A stretch of 64,000 bases of DNA, taken from positions 3,348,001 to 3,412,000 of the forward strand of contig NZ_CP041692.1 of assembly GCF_007362775.1 (NCBI RefSeq). Direction: 5' to 3'. Below are positions 55,937 through 64,000 of this stretch, piece after piece (within the stretch, counting starts at the first letter, position 1; the number at the start of each line of letters is the position of its first letter). The stretch is from Microlunatus elymi. Its GTDB lineage: Bacteria > Actinomycetota > Actinomycetes > Propionibacteriales > Propionibacteriaceae. A model generated the notes under the pieces. The model was not told where the DNA came from. It saw nothing but the letters and a program-made list of their open reading frames with translations, and made no database searches. Position numbers and translations under genes: made by a program.

Positions 55937-57928
55937 TCAGCTTTCGAAGAAGTAGTGCTCGGGATTGTTAGGCCCGGGAGCCCCGTAGCCGCCCGATCCC
56001 GGGAAGGTCTTCATCACGTTGCGGAAGTTGTTCTTGGCGATGCCGTACGAGTCGGCCGGGGTGCAGATCCCGATGTAGACGAACTGTTCCTTGGCCAGTT
56101 CGATGATCTGCTTGCCGATGTCGGTCGCCTTCCGTGCGTCGTAGGTGTGCCGCATCTTGTCGAACAGCTCCAAGGCAGTCTTGTAGGTGCCCGGCGGCTC
56201 CTGGCCGGACTTGCCGTCGGTGGCGTACCAATTCGCCCAGGTGCTGCCCCACCGCGACGAGCCGCGCGGGTTGGAGGCGACGTAGTAGTGGTTCGATCCC
56301 TGCGTCGCACGGACCTCGAAGTTGCCCGCCGTCCAGGTGGACGCCTCGGCCACGTTGGCCTGGACGCGTTGCCAGTAAAGGTCTTCCGAGACCCGAGAGA
56401 TGTTGGTGTCGATGCCGACCGCCTTCCAGTCGGCCTTGATCAACTCCATCCCGTCGACGTGATCGGGCATCGCCGAGTCGACCAGCACGGTGATGGTGAT
56501 CTTCTTCCCGTCCCGCAGCCGGAAGCCGTCGGAGTCCTTCTTGCTGTAGCCGGCCTTGTCCAGGTACTCGTTCGCCTTCTGTGGTGAGTACTCGGTGAAC
56601 TGGGTGCCGAACTCCTCGTTGTAGACGGGACTGTCCGGCAGCGGTGCGCACTGCCACGGCTTGCCCTGCCCGGCGTACACGGTGTCGATGATCTTCTGCC
56701 GGTTGATCGCGTACGACAGGCCGACCTTGAAGTCCTTGTTGGCGTACATCTTCGCCTTGCCCTTGTCCTTCAGGGTCATGTTGAACCCGATCACGAAGGC
56801 GTTGGGACCGTCCGGGGTTACCGAGAACATCCGGTAATCACCCTTCTGCTCACCGTCGGCGACCACCGGCTTGTTCCGTACGGTGGTGAAGTTGCGCATC
56901 TGCATGTCGAACTCGCCGTTGGTTACCTTGAGCAGCTCGACCTCGGGATCCTGCAACACCAGGCAGCTGATCTTGTCGATGTACGGCAGCTGGCTGCCGT
57001 CGGGATCGGTCTTCCAGTAGTACGGGTTGCGGACGGCCTGCACCGAGTCGGCGTCGCCGAGCGCCTTGGTCAACACCCAGGCGTTCAGCGTCGGCATGTC
57101 GACGTTGCTCCACGCCGTGGTCTTGTTCTCCCACAGCTGCATCCAGTCGTTCAGATTGGCCTGTTTGACCAGCTTCTCGACGCCTCTGTTGTACTTCGCG
57201 TGGAACTGCTTCAGGTAGTGCATCGGCATGATCATGGCCGCCTGACCCACCGCCACCTCGTTCAGGAATCCCGGCTTGGGATTGGTGAACACGTACTGCA
57301 CGGTGAGATCGTCGACCTTCTTGAAGGTCGCCGGTTTGCCGGTCTCCGAGTCCAGCCACAGGTCGTAGATGCCACCCTCGTGCATCGGCGGGTAGGTGTT
57401 GACGTCCTCGTAGGTGAACCGCAGGTCCTCGGTGGTCAACGGCTTGCCGTCCGACCACTTCACGCCCTCGCGCAGCTTGAACTCGAAGATCCGGCCGCCG
57501 TCACGATCACGGAAGGACTCGGCGACGTTGGGCATGATCTCTTCCAGGCCGGCCGCGTCGCTCCATTCGCGGGTCCAGCGGATGATCGGGTCGTAGCCGA
57601 TGCTGATGGTCAGCCACTGGGCGTCCTCCTCGGTGATCATCGCCGAGTGCCAGGTGCCGCCGTACTGGCCGATCTTCTCCACCGGCTTGACGATCGCCGG
57701 GTTCTTCGGCAACCGCTGCTCGACCGGCGGCAGTTTGCCTGACTTGACCTGCTCGGCCAGCATCGGGGCTTCCTTGCCCTTCGGACCGGCGTCGTTACTG
57801 ACCTGCTTGGTGTCGGGAGCGGTGCTGAAGAAGCTGCACCCCGACAGCGATACCGCGGCGCCGAGTCCGGCGCTGACACCGAGCAGCGCGCGCCGGGTCA
57901 GTTGCGGGTTCTTCGCAAGTGTGGACAT
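55937..57928 (-). CDS. Family 5 extracellular solute-binding lipoprotein
   Basis: 663 residues. The lipoprotein signal is RRALLGVSAGLGAAVSL with lipobox LSGC (Cys31), and the RR suggests Tat export. The SBP_bac_5 fold is indicated by EDAQWLTISIGYDPIIRW, KLREGVKWSDGKPLTTEDLRFTYED and the later GKAKMYANKDFKVGLSYAINRQKII. Long members of this family bind oligosaccharides in several actinobacteria; the locus suggests a pectic ligand (inference). Confidence 0.9.
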   Translation of the reverse strand: MSTLAKNPQLTRRALLGVSAGLGAAVSLSGCSFFSTAPDTKQVSNDAGPKGKEAPMLAEQVKSGKLPPVEQRLPKNPAIVKPVEKIGQYGGTWHSAMITEEDAQWLTISIGYDPIIRWTREWSDAAGLEEIMPNVAESFRDRDGGRIFEFKLREGVKWSDGKPLTTEDLRFTYEDVNTYPPMHEGGIYDLWLDSETGKPATFKKVDDLTVQYVFTNPKPGFLNEVAVGQAAMIMPMHYLKQFHAKYNRGVEKLVKQANLNDWMQLWENKTTAWSNVDMPTLNAWVLTKALGDADSVQAVRNPYYWKTDPDGSQLPYIDKISCLVLQDPEVELLKVTNGEFDMQMRNFTTVRNKPVVADGEQKGDYRMFSVTPDGPNAFVIGFNMTLKDKGKAKMYANKDFKVGLSYAINRQKIIDTVYAGQGKPWQCAPLPDSPVYNEEFGTQFTEYSPQKANEYLDKAGYSKKDSDGFRLRDGKKITITVLVDSAMPDHVDGMELIKADWKAVGIDTNISRVSEDLYWQRVQANVAEASTWTAGNFEVRATQGSNHYYVASNPRGSSRWGSTWANWYATDGKSGQEPPGTYKTALELFDKMRHTYDARKATDIGKQIIELAKEQFVYIGICTPADSYGIAKNNFRNVMKTFPGSGGYGAPGPNNPEHYFFES

Positions 57929-57984
57929 CTTTGTACTCCCTTGCTCCTGGGCGTCCGCCGCGGCGGACGGCCTGCTGTTACGTT

Positions 57985-58947
57985 TCAGACGGATGCCGGC
58001 GACGGCTGCACGTCGTCGAGCTTTTCGATCAAACCGATGACCCCCACCACAAGTCGTTCTTGTTCGTCCTCGGTCAGGTCGCGCAGCGGGGCGACACCAC
58101 GAGCCCCGTCGATCCGGCCGAGCGCTGCCAACAGGAACTTGTAGATGCCGGCGATCGCGGTCGGACTGGTCCGTCCAGGCAGCCTGAGTGCGGCCATCAG
58201 CTCGTCGGTCTGCCGTTGCCGGGCCCGGGTCTCGTCCCAGTCGCCGCGCCGGGCCGCCTCGTACTGAGCGACCAAGTGCCGCGGAACCAGGTTGGCCGTC
58301 GACGACATCGCGCCCACTGCACCGACGAAGTAGCCGAGATCACTGACCGCCGAGCCGCCGGTGAAGGCCGGGATCTCCACCCCGGCATCGGCAGCCGCGT
58401 TGATCAACTGGCGCAACCAGAGCACGTCCGAACTGCTGTCCTTCGCGCCACAGATCACGCCGTCGGCCGCCAGCTCGACGATCGAGGCGATGGTCAGTCC
58501 GGGACCGGCGATCTGCGGCATGTGATAGGCGATCACCGGCCCGGCTTCGGCAGCCAGAGCGCGGAAGTGGGTCTTGATCTCGTCCTGACTGAACTGGGCC
58601 GCGTACGGCGGCAGCACCGAGACCATGGTCGCGCCGGCCTTGCGGGCCGCCCGCGCCTGCTCCAGCGCCAACGCCAGCGAGGTGTCACCGACGTGGGCGA
58701 TCACCGGCACCCGCAGGTCGGCGATCCGGACGCACTCGCCGACGACCCTGGCCCGCTGCTCCACGTCCAGTCCGTAGAATTCGCCGGTCGTGCCGTTGAC
58801 CCACAGCCCCTGCACGCCGGCGTCCAGGAGATGACCCACGTGGCGTTCCAGTGAGTCGATGTCCAACTGCCGATCGTCGTTCAGTGGCGTGATGACCGGT
58901 GTCAGCACACCGGCCAACTGCGTGGGGGCCAACTGATCCTGATTCAC
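57985..58947 (-). CDS. Dihydrodipicolinate synthase/N-acetylneuraminate lyase family aldolase
   Basis: 320 residues from the GTG at 58947. The pyruvate-type Schiff-base lysine is Lys169 (GAKDSSSD), the catalytic Tyr is Tyr141 (VIAYHMPQ), and GTTGE is at 52-56. The family condenses or cleaves 2-keto acids. The real dapA should be elsewhere. Here it could cleave or dehydrate 2-keto-3-deoxy sugar acids from galacturonate or RG-II. It is the first gene of the ten-gene minus-strand unit. Confidence 0.85.
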   Translation of the reverse strand: MNQDQLAPTQLAGVLTPVITPLNDDRQLDIDSLERHVGHLLDAGVQGLWVNGTTGEFYGLDVEQRARVVGECVRIADLRVPVIAHVGDTSLALALEQARAARKAGATMVSVLPPYAAQFSQDEIKTHFRALAAEAGPVIAYHMPQIAGPGLTIASIVELAADGVICGAKDSSSDVLWLRQLINAAADAGVEIPAFTGGSAVSDLGYFVGAVGAMSSTANLVPRHLVAQYEAARRGDWDETRARQRQTDELMAALRLPGRTSPTAIAGIYKFLLAALGRIDGARGVAPLRDLTEDEQERLVVGVIGLIEKLDDVQPSPASV

Positions 58948-59057
58948 CCGGGGGACCGCCTCTCCGTTGAATGCCGCCGGAATACCAGGATGATGGGAGA
59001 CCGGTCCCCCGGTTGTCAACCCTGTTGCCGCGACGCGCCGAAAATATCCGTGCAAAG

Positions 59058-59113
59058 TTGACATATTGGGCCGTTCGCGCTGGCATGCTAGAGACGCTGG
59101 TTGGCATACCAGC
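59058..59113. promoter_or_regulatory. Divergent promoter and GntR-type operator
   Basis: TTGACA lies at 59058-59063. GCTGGT (59096-59101) and ACCAGC (59108-59113) form an inverted repeat around TGGCAT, and a second TGGCAT lies 15 bases upstream of this inverted repeat (59081-59086). The arrangement between the aldolase and GntR genes fits FCD-type GntR control. Confidence 0.55.
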
Positions 59114-59137
59114 ATTGATCCGCACGAGGAGACACAG

Positions 59138-59845
59138 ATGGCAACCACCGCGCCGCCGGCCGATCAGGGAAGCCTGGAGGCCCGCGCCCACGAGTCTTTG
59201 GTGGATTGGCTGGTCAACGAGCATCCCGCACCGGGCCAACCGGTGCCGATCCGTGAGTTCGCCCGCAACCTGGGGATGAGCCGGACGCCGGTCCGCAGCG
59301 CCGTGGGCCGGCTGTACGAACGCGGCCTGCTCGCCTATGACTCGACCACCGGCTTCACCGTCGCGATTCCTTCGCTGAGTTCGATCTACGAGCTGTTCGA
59401 GGTGCGGCTGATGATCGAATCCCACTCGGTGCGCCGGTTCCTGCAGCAGCATCCCAAGGGGTCTCCGCGTCGGATCACTCAGCTGGTCGACGAGGCCGCC
59501 GAGCTGGCCACCCGGGCCGTCGATGATCAAGCCGCCTACATCGCCTTCCGCGACAACGACTCGGCGTTCCACCGCAGCCTGGTCGAGCTGGCCGAGCTGC
59601 CGCGCCTGCTGGAGATGCACAGCGACCTGCACCTGAGCATTCATGTCACCCGAGCCGGGATGGAAGCGCCGCTGACCCATGATCGACTCGACATCGCGGT
59701 GGCGGAGCACCGTGCGATCACCGACGCGCTGGATCGCGGCGACATGGCCGGCGCCCAGGATGCGCTGGAATCCCACATCCTCCGGGTCCGCGATCAGACC
59801 ATCGTCTTCCTGAGCCGGCCCCGATTCGGGCCCACGGCCCCGTGA
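59138..59845 (+). CDS. GntR family regulator, FCD subfamily
   Basis: 235 residues from the ATG at 59138 with a GAGGAG site; an upstream frame crosses the operator and is rejected. The winged helix is PIREFARNLGMSRTPVRSAVGRLYERGLL. The helical FCD domain has the metal/ligand residues in FRDNDSAFHRSLVELA and VAEHRAITDALDRGD. It is divergent from the transporter unit and first in the pectinesterase unit, so it probably controls both. Sugar acids are common ligands for this subfamily. Confidence 0.9.
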   Translation: MATTAPPADQGSLEARAHESLVDWLVNEHPAPGQPVPIREFARNLGMSRTPVRSAVGRLYERGLLAYDSTTGFTVAIPSLSSIYELFEVRLMIESHSVRRFLQQHPKGSPRRITQLVDEAAELATRAVDDQAAYIAFRDNDSAFHRSLVELAELPRLLEMHSDLHLSIHVTRAGMEAPLTHDRLDIAVAEHRAITDALDRGDMAGAQDALESHILRVRDQTIVFLSRPRFGPTAP

Positions 59846-61416
59846 ACTCTGCCGAGACGCCTCCGCCGGCGATGGGCCTCTGGCCCCCGCCGGGGAGCAC
59901 CCGTGTGTGTCCCGACACTCCGCTGCGAATACCGCTCGCCGACGGTGGCATGCCAGGCCGGATCAGGGTCCTCACCGGCGACGGTGTGCCGGTGGCCCGG
60001 ATCGAGCCGGACGATGCGGGTCTGTCCCGTCGGACGGTCGGCGGTGCGCTCGACGACCGCGGGCTCCCCCACCTGTTCCGCTATCGGCCGTTCGAGGTTG
60101 ATCACCGACACGGTGTGGTGACGGTCCATCCGCCGTTCGAACTGGCGCCGGCCACCTGGTATCGGATCGAGATCGACGGCAGGGCGACCGAATGGGCGTT
60201 TCGCACCCGTCCGGCCCTGCCGGCCGTCCTTGATCAACTACGAGTGGCCGCCGACGGCACCGCTGATTTCTGTACGGTGCAAGGTGCGATCGACGCCGCA
60301 CCGACCGGACTCGATCGGCCGGTGATCATCACCGTCGCCGCAGGGCACTATCGAGAGTTGTGTTTCATCGCCGAACATCGGCCGCCGATGATCATCCGCG
60401 GCGCCGGCCGAGGACGCACGGTGATCAGCTACGCCAACAACAACCGGCTCAACGGCGTTGCGTCGGACAGTCGCTGCCGGCTGCGGCGGCTCGGCGATCG
60501 CGATCTCTACAACGGCTGGCGTGCCAACGTCGGCGTCGACGCCGCCGACGTCAGCTTCGAAGACCTGACCATGATCAACACCACCGGCCCGGGCGGATCC
60601 CAGGCGGAGGCGTTTCGCGGCAACCACGAACGACTGCTGCTGAACCGGGTCGAGTTGATCGGCCACCAGGACACCGTACGAGTGCAGGGTCGCGCCTTCC
60701 TGACCGAGTGCCGGATCAGCGGCACCGTCGATTTCGTCTGGGGCACCGGCGCGGTCTACCACTGGCGCAACGAGTTCCGCTCCCGGGCCGCCGGCTACGT
60801 CTTCCAGGTGCGCAACGGCGCCGACGAACGTGGTCACGTGCTTCGGGACTGCCGCTTCAGCCGCGAGGGTGCGGTGGTCGACAGGTCGGTGTGGATCGCT
60901 CGGACCGACACTTCCGCCTTCCCACACAGCGAAGTGAGCTTGATCGACTGCACTCTGGATCGGCACATCGCACCGAGCGGCTATCTGATCACCGGCGACG
61001 GACCGGCGACGGCGGTCCGATTCGCCGAGACCGGCAGCCGGGCTCCCGACGGCTCGCGTGTCGACCTTTCGCTGCGAACGGCCGCGATGCGGCGGCCGGA
61101 CCGGCGGCGTACGGCTGCCGATGCAGATCCGGCGACGGTGTTGGACGGATGGGTGCCGCGCACCGTCAACGCCGGCGAGACGGCGGTGGAGCCGGGCGCG
61201 CAGGTGGTGATCAACTGGTCCGCACCGCCGGGACACTCGCCCGACGACCTGATCATGATCGGAGAACACGGGGTGTCGGTGGAGTCCTCGGCCACCCTCG
61301 GCGCCGTGGTCGTCACCGCACCGCGCCGCCCGGGCCGGCACCCGGTCAGCTTCCGGCCCGTCGGCGGAGACTCCCGATCCGGCGCCACCGCGACGATCGA
61401 GGTGATCGACAAATGA
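59842..61416 (+). CDS. CE8 pectinesterase with C-terminal beta domain
   Basis: 524 residues. It removes methyl esters from pectin. CE8 motifs: GHYRE (168-172), QAEAF (254-258), HQDTV with Asp277, and DFVWG with Asp297; the usual LGRPW is changed to VWIAR. An N-terminal beta domain (1-130) and an Ig-like C-terminal domain (about 430-524) flank the helix. No signal peptide. It overlaps the GntR gene by 4 bases. Confidence 0.88.
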   Translation: MNSAETPPPAMGLWPPPGSTRVCPDTPLRIPLADGGMPGRIRVLTGDGVPVARIEPDDAGLSRRTVGGALDDRGLPHLFRYRPFEVDHRHGVVTVHPPFELAPATWYRIEIDGRATEWAFRTRPALPAVLDQLRVAADGTADFCTVQGAIDAAPTGLDRPVIITVAAGHYRELCFIAEHRPPMIIRGAGRGRTVISYANNNRLNGVASDSRCRLRRLGDRDLYNGWRANVGVDAADVSFEDLTMINTTGPGGSQAEAFRGNHERLLLNRVELIGHQDTVRVQGRAFLTECRISGTVDFVWGTGAVYHWRNEFRSRAAGYVFQVRNGADERGHVLRDCRFSREGAVVDRSVWIARTDTSAFPHSEVSLIDCTLDRHIAPSGYLITGDGPATAVRFAETGSRAPDGSRVDLSLRTAAMRRPDRRRTAADADPATVLDGWVPRTVNAGETAVEPGAQVVINWSAPPGHSPDDLIMIGEHGVSVESSATLGAVVVTAPRRPGRHPVSFRPVGGDSRSGATATIEVIDK

Positions 61417-62525
61417 GTAGGCGACCAATCGCCGCCATCGACCCAGATGTGGCCGGGCAGCGTTCCGAAGAGATCAGAACGATGCCGCAACAGGCCGTCG
61501 GCGTTGACGTGGACTCCTTGATCACGCTGCACAGCGATGCAGACGTCGACGATCGGCGCGAACGGCTGATTCACCATGTCTGGAAGGGATCCGGACTCCC
61601 AGCCGAACGCCCGCTGGTGACCGCCGAGGTCGACTGCGCCGAACTGGCGAGCTTGGACGCCGGCCGGATCGACCGGCTGGTCCGGCCGCTCCCGCACCGT
61701 GGCACCGCCACCTCGTACCTGGTGCATCCGAGGAATCCGCAACCGGGCCGGCTCGGGATCTTCCTGTCCGGGCACGGAAACCCGCGTAGTCCCCGCTATC
61801 ACCGACCTCAGCTCGCCGTGATGCAGGCGCTGCTGGACCGCGGCTACCGGGTCGGCTCGATCGACATGCCGTTCTTCGGTTGGAACACCGAGGTGACCTC
61901 GACCGGCTCGGTCGACCTGCCCGACGACTGGCCGGATCATCACGAGGTGCTGGCCGAGGTCGAGTCGGACGAGTTCTCCGCGGCACGGCTCTTCGTCGAG
62001 CCGGCGGTGACCTTGATCAACGAGGCCGCGGCGAGCGGACCGCCGGCCGACGTCGCGGTGATCGGCTTCTCCGGCGGCGCCTGGACCACCACGCTGCTCG
62101 CGGCACTCGATCCACGGGTCACCAGCAGCTTCCAGGTGGCCGGCTCGTCGCCGTTCTATCTGCGGCCGTTCCCGGTCGGCAAACCGAATTTCGGCGACTG
62201 GGAACAACGCCGGGAATCCCAACCGGGCTTGTACGACATCGCCGGCTATCTGGATCTGTACGTGCTCGGCGGTGCGGGTGCCGGCCGCCGTCAGTGGCAG
62301 ATCCTCAATCGCTTCGACCCGGTCTGCTTCCCCGGCGTCGGCCACCGCAGCTATGCCCAGCCCGTTGCCGATCGCGCGGCAGCCCTGGGCGGGGCGTTCG
62401 AGGTGGTCGACGACCCGACCCACGGCGAACACCAGATCTCCCCGTACGCGATCTCGGTGATCGCCTGGGAGCTTGATCAGAACCGTCAGCTTGATCAACT
62501 GTCTTCTCCCACGACCCAGGAGTGA
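61413..62525 (+). CDS. Alpha/beta hydrolase of unknown substrate
   Basis: 370 residues from the ATG at 61413, overlapping the CE8 stop by 4 bases. The nucleophile elbow is GFSGGAW, the oxyanion-type region GIFLSGHGNPRSPRYH, and a late HGEHQIS may supply the histidine. It could be a glycan acetyl or feruloyl esterase acting beside the pectinesterase; no close family is recognised. Confidence 0.7.
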   Translation: MSRRPIAAIDPDVAGQRSEEIRTMPQQAVGVDVDSLITLHSDADVDDRRERLIHHVWKGSGLPAERPLVTAEVDCAELASLDAGRIDRLVRPLPHRGTATSYLVHPRNPQPGRLGIFLSGHGNPRSPRYHRPQLAVMQALLDRGYRVGSIDMPFFGWNTEVTSTGSVDLPDDWPDHHEVLAEVESDEFSAARLFVEPAVTLINEAAASGPPADVAVIGFSGGAWTTTLLAALDPRVTSSFQVAGSSPFYLRPFPVGKPNFGDWEQRRESQPGLYDIAGYLDLYVLGGAGAGRRQWQILNRFDPVCFPGVGHRSYAQPVADRAAALGGAFEVVDDPTHGEHQISPYAISVIAWELDQNRQLDQLSSPTTQE

Positions 62526-62529
62526 TGTC

Positions 62530-64000
62530 GTGCAGCTCACCGCCGCACCAGCCGGCCCCATCCGACCGACCGCGTCGGCGCGGCTCGATCAACGTCCCGA
62601 CGTACGCGCCGAGATCACCGGCGGCCTGCTCGGACACTGGCAGCAGGTCAACCGAAAAGCCAGCATCCCGCTGGGCATCGGCCAGTTGGAGCAGGCCGGC
62701 AACTACGACAACCTGCGGCTGGCTGCCGGCAACTGCGTCGACGCCGTCCATCGTGGCCCGGTCTACATGGACTCCGACATCTACAAAATGCTGGAGAGTG
62801 CCGGCTTTCAGCTCGAGACCGGTGCTGACGACGAGCTGATCGACTTCGTCCGGGCGGCTGCCGAGTTGATCATCGCGGCACAGGCCGACGACGGCTACCT
62901 CAACTCCTACTATCAGGTTCGCGCGCCCGAGAAGCGTTACGCCGAGTTGACCAACTCGCACGAGCTCTACACCGCGGGCCATCTGCTGCAGGCTGCGGTC
63001 GCGCTGGCGCGCGCGGGCCATGATCAACTGATGCAGCCGGCGCTTCGGCTGGCCGATCATCTGGTCGAGGTGTTTCTTGATCAACGCTGTCCGCACCTGG
63101 ACGGCCATCCCGAAGTCGAGACCGCGCTGGTCGAGCTCTACCGGCAGACCGGCAAGGCCGACTACCTGGAACTGGCTCGTCGACTGATCGAAGATCGCGG
63201 CCGCGGGCTCGCCGGTCGCCACACCGTCGGCTCGGCCTACTTCCAGGACGCACTGCCCATACGAGAGATGCCGATCCTGACCGGACACGCGGTCCGAGCG
63301 ATGTATCTGGAGGCGGGCATCGTCGACGTCGCGGTCGAGACCGACGACCGGAGCCTGCTCGACGCGTCGGTCCGGCGCTGGCAGGACATGGTCGCCAGCA
63401 AGACCGTGATCACCGGCGGCAACGGCGCTCGGATGCTCAAGGAGGCGTTCGGCGAGGGCTACGAACTGCCGAGTGACCAGTCCTACAACGAAACCTGCGC
63501 CGCGGTCGCTGCGATCCATTGGAGCTGGCGACTGCTGCTGGCCACCGGAGAGGCGCGCTATGCGGACCTGATCGAGCGAACCCTCTACAACGTGTTCGGG
63601 GCGTCGGTGTCGGCCGACGGGACCGAATTCTTCAAGGGCAACCCGCTGCAACGTCGTCATGATCATGAACAGGTGATCGGCGATCCGCGGTATCGCGGTG
63701 GCTGGTTCTGGTCGGCCTGCTGCCCGCCGAACGTGACCCGGTTGATGGCGTCCCTGCAGCACTATCTCGCCACCAGCACCGACGACAGTCTGACCGTCCA
63801 GCAGTACGCCGCCGCCCGGCTGTCGGCCGACGTGGCCGGCGATCCGGTGACACTTCGGCTGGAGTCTGATCTGCCCTGGGACGGCCGAGTGATGATCACC
63901 GTGGACGCGGCGGGCGGCCGGGAGTGGACGCTGCGGCTGCGACAGCCGTCGTGGAGCCCCACGGTGCGGCTGTTGATCAACCAGGAGCCGCAGGTCGTCG
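62530..64000 (+). CDS. GH127 beta-L-arabinofuranosidase-like glycosidase (partial, 3' end outside window)
   Basis: 490 codons from the GTG at 62530 to the window edge, open throughout. The alpha/alpha barrel shows ELTNSHELYTAGHLLQAAVAL and PILTGHAVRAMYLEAG. The Zn-thiolate site is indicated by ETC (Glu321, Cys323) and CCPPN (Cys397, Cys398), matching the catalytic cysteine cluster of GH127. No signal peptide. GH127 members act on beta-L-arabinofuranose and, in RG-II loci, on aceric acid. It starts 4 bases after the hydrolase gene. Confidence 0.88.
   Translation, partial: MQLTAAPAGPIRPTASARLDQRPDVRAEITGGLLGHWQQVNRKASIPLGIGQLEQAGNYDNLRLAAGNCVDAVHRGPVYMDSDIYKMLESAGFQLETGADDELIDFVRAAAELIIAAQADDGYLNSYYQVRAPEKRYAELTNSHELYTAGHLLQAAVALARAGHDQLMQPALRLADHLVEVFLDQRCPHLDGHPEVETALVELYRQTGKADYLELARRLIEDRGRGLAGRHTVGSAYFQDALPIREMPILTGHAVRAMYLEAGIVDVAVETDDRSLLDASVRRWQDMVASKTVITGGNGARMLKEAFGEGYELPSDQSYNETCAAVAAIHWSWRLLLATGEARYADLIERTLYNVFGASVSADGTEFFKGNPLQRRHDHEQVIGDPRYRGGWFWSACCPPNVTRLMASLQHYLATSTDDSLTVQQYAAARLSADVAGDPVTLRLESDLPWDGRVMITVDAAGGREWTLRLRQPSWSPTVRLLINQEPQVV

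Noticed and set aside
57980-57987. Firm LacI operator near the solute-binding protein gene
   Set aside because: Only a half-site, and it overlaps the aldolase stop codon; kept as a hint only.

Overview
The window is high-GC actinobacterial DNA. The backbone order hom-thrC-thrB-rho-rpmE-prfA-(module)-prmC-sua5-wecA-atpIBEFHAGDC, a fused actinobacterial-type kgd and frequent GTG starts point to Propionibacteriales, possibly a Microlunatus-like soil organism. That genus guess is inference from gene order and style. No rRNA, insertion sequence, prophage or CRISPR array was seen.

Layout. Positions 1-7923 (minus strand) carry the F1Fo ATP synthase operon, entered at its 3' end (partial atpC) and running back to two AtpI/AtpZ-type membrane proteins. 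Positions 8063-22073 (mostly minus) hold wecA, sua5, prmC, prfA, rpmE, rho, thrB, thrC, hom and lysA. This conserved run is interrupted at 10985-12979 by a TetR/DUF899/SRPBCC module with a well-formed operator. Positions 22391-32972 are an accessory stretch: an FAD monooxygenase, a DUF3626 protein, tRNA-Arg(CCG), a VOC protein, a methyltransferase, a P-loop kinase, an XRE regulator diverging from an MFS exporter, an SBF-like transporter, a GT87 mannosyltransferase and a BadF/NagK-type kinase. Positions 33131-38278 hold kgd, a small DUF6104 gene, a tRNA-like element with a CUU anticodon-like loop, and a soluble slipin (SPFH) gene. The last pair resembles the Y-RNA/RNA-repair neighbourhoods known from other bacteria, but without Ro60 or RtcB in view. 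It is the most interesting item here.

Positions 38287-64000 are a large pectin or rhamnogalacturonan utilisation locus. A minus-strand unit carries a sulfatase, a decayed sugar-binding lipoprotein and a LacI regulator. A plus-strand unit carries a Tat-exported GH140-like protein, a secreted BNR protein and a GH28 polygalacturonase. A ten-gene minus-strand unit runs from a DapA/NanA-family aldolase through an Opp-type ABC importer to a second BNR protein, two DUF5060-type glycosidase paralogues and an unclassified protein of probable alpha/alpha-barrel type. Diverging from it is a plus-strand unit with a GntR/FCD regulator, a CE8 pectinesterase, an alpha/beta hydrolase and a GH127 glycosidase that runs off the window.

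How the genes work together (inference): two exported enzymes begin trimming the polymer, the Opp-like transporter imports oligosaccharides, and leaderless GH28, CE8, GH127 and related enzymes finish the work in the cytoplasm. Keto-deoxy acids would then pass to the aldolase. GntR and LacI regulators have candidate operators at the divergent promoters.
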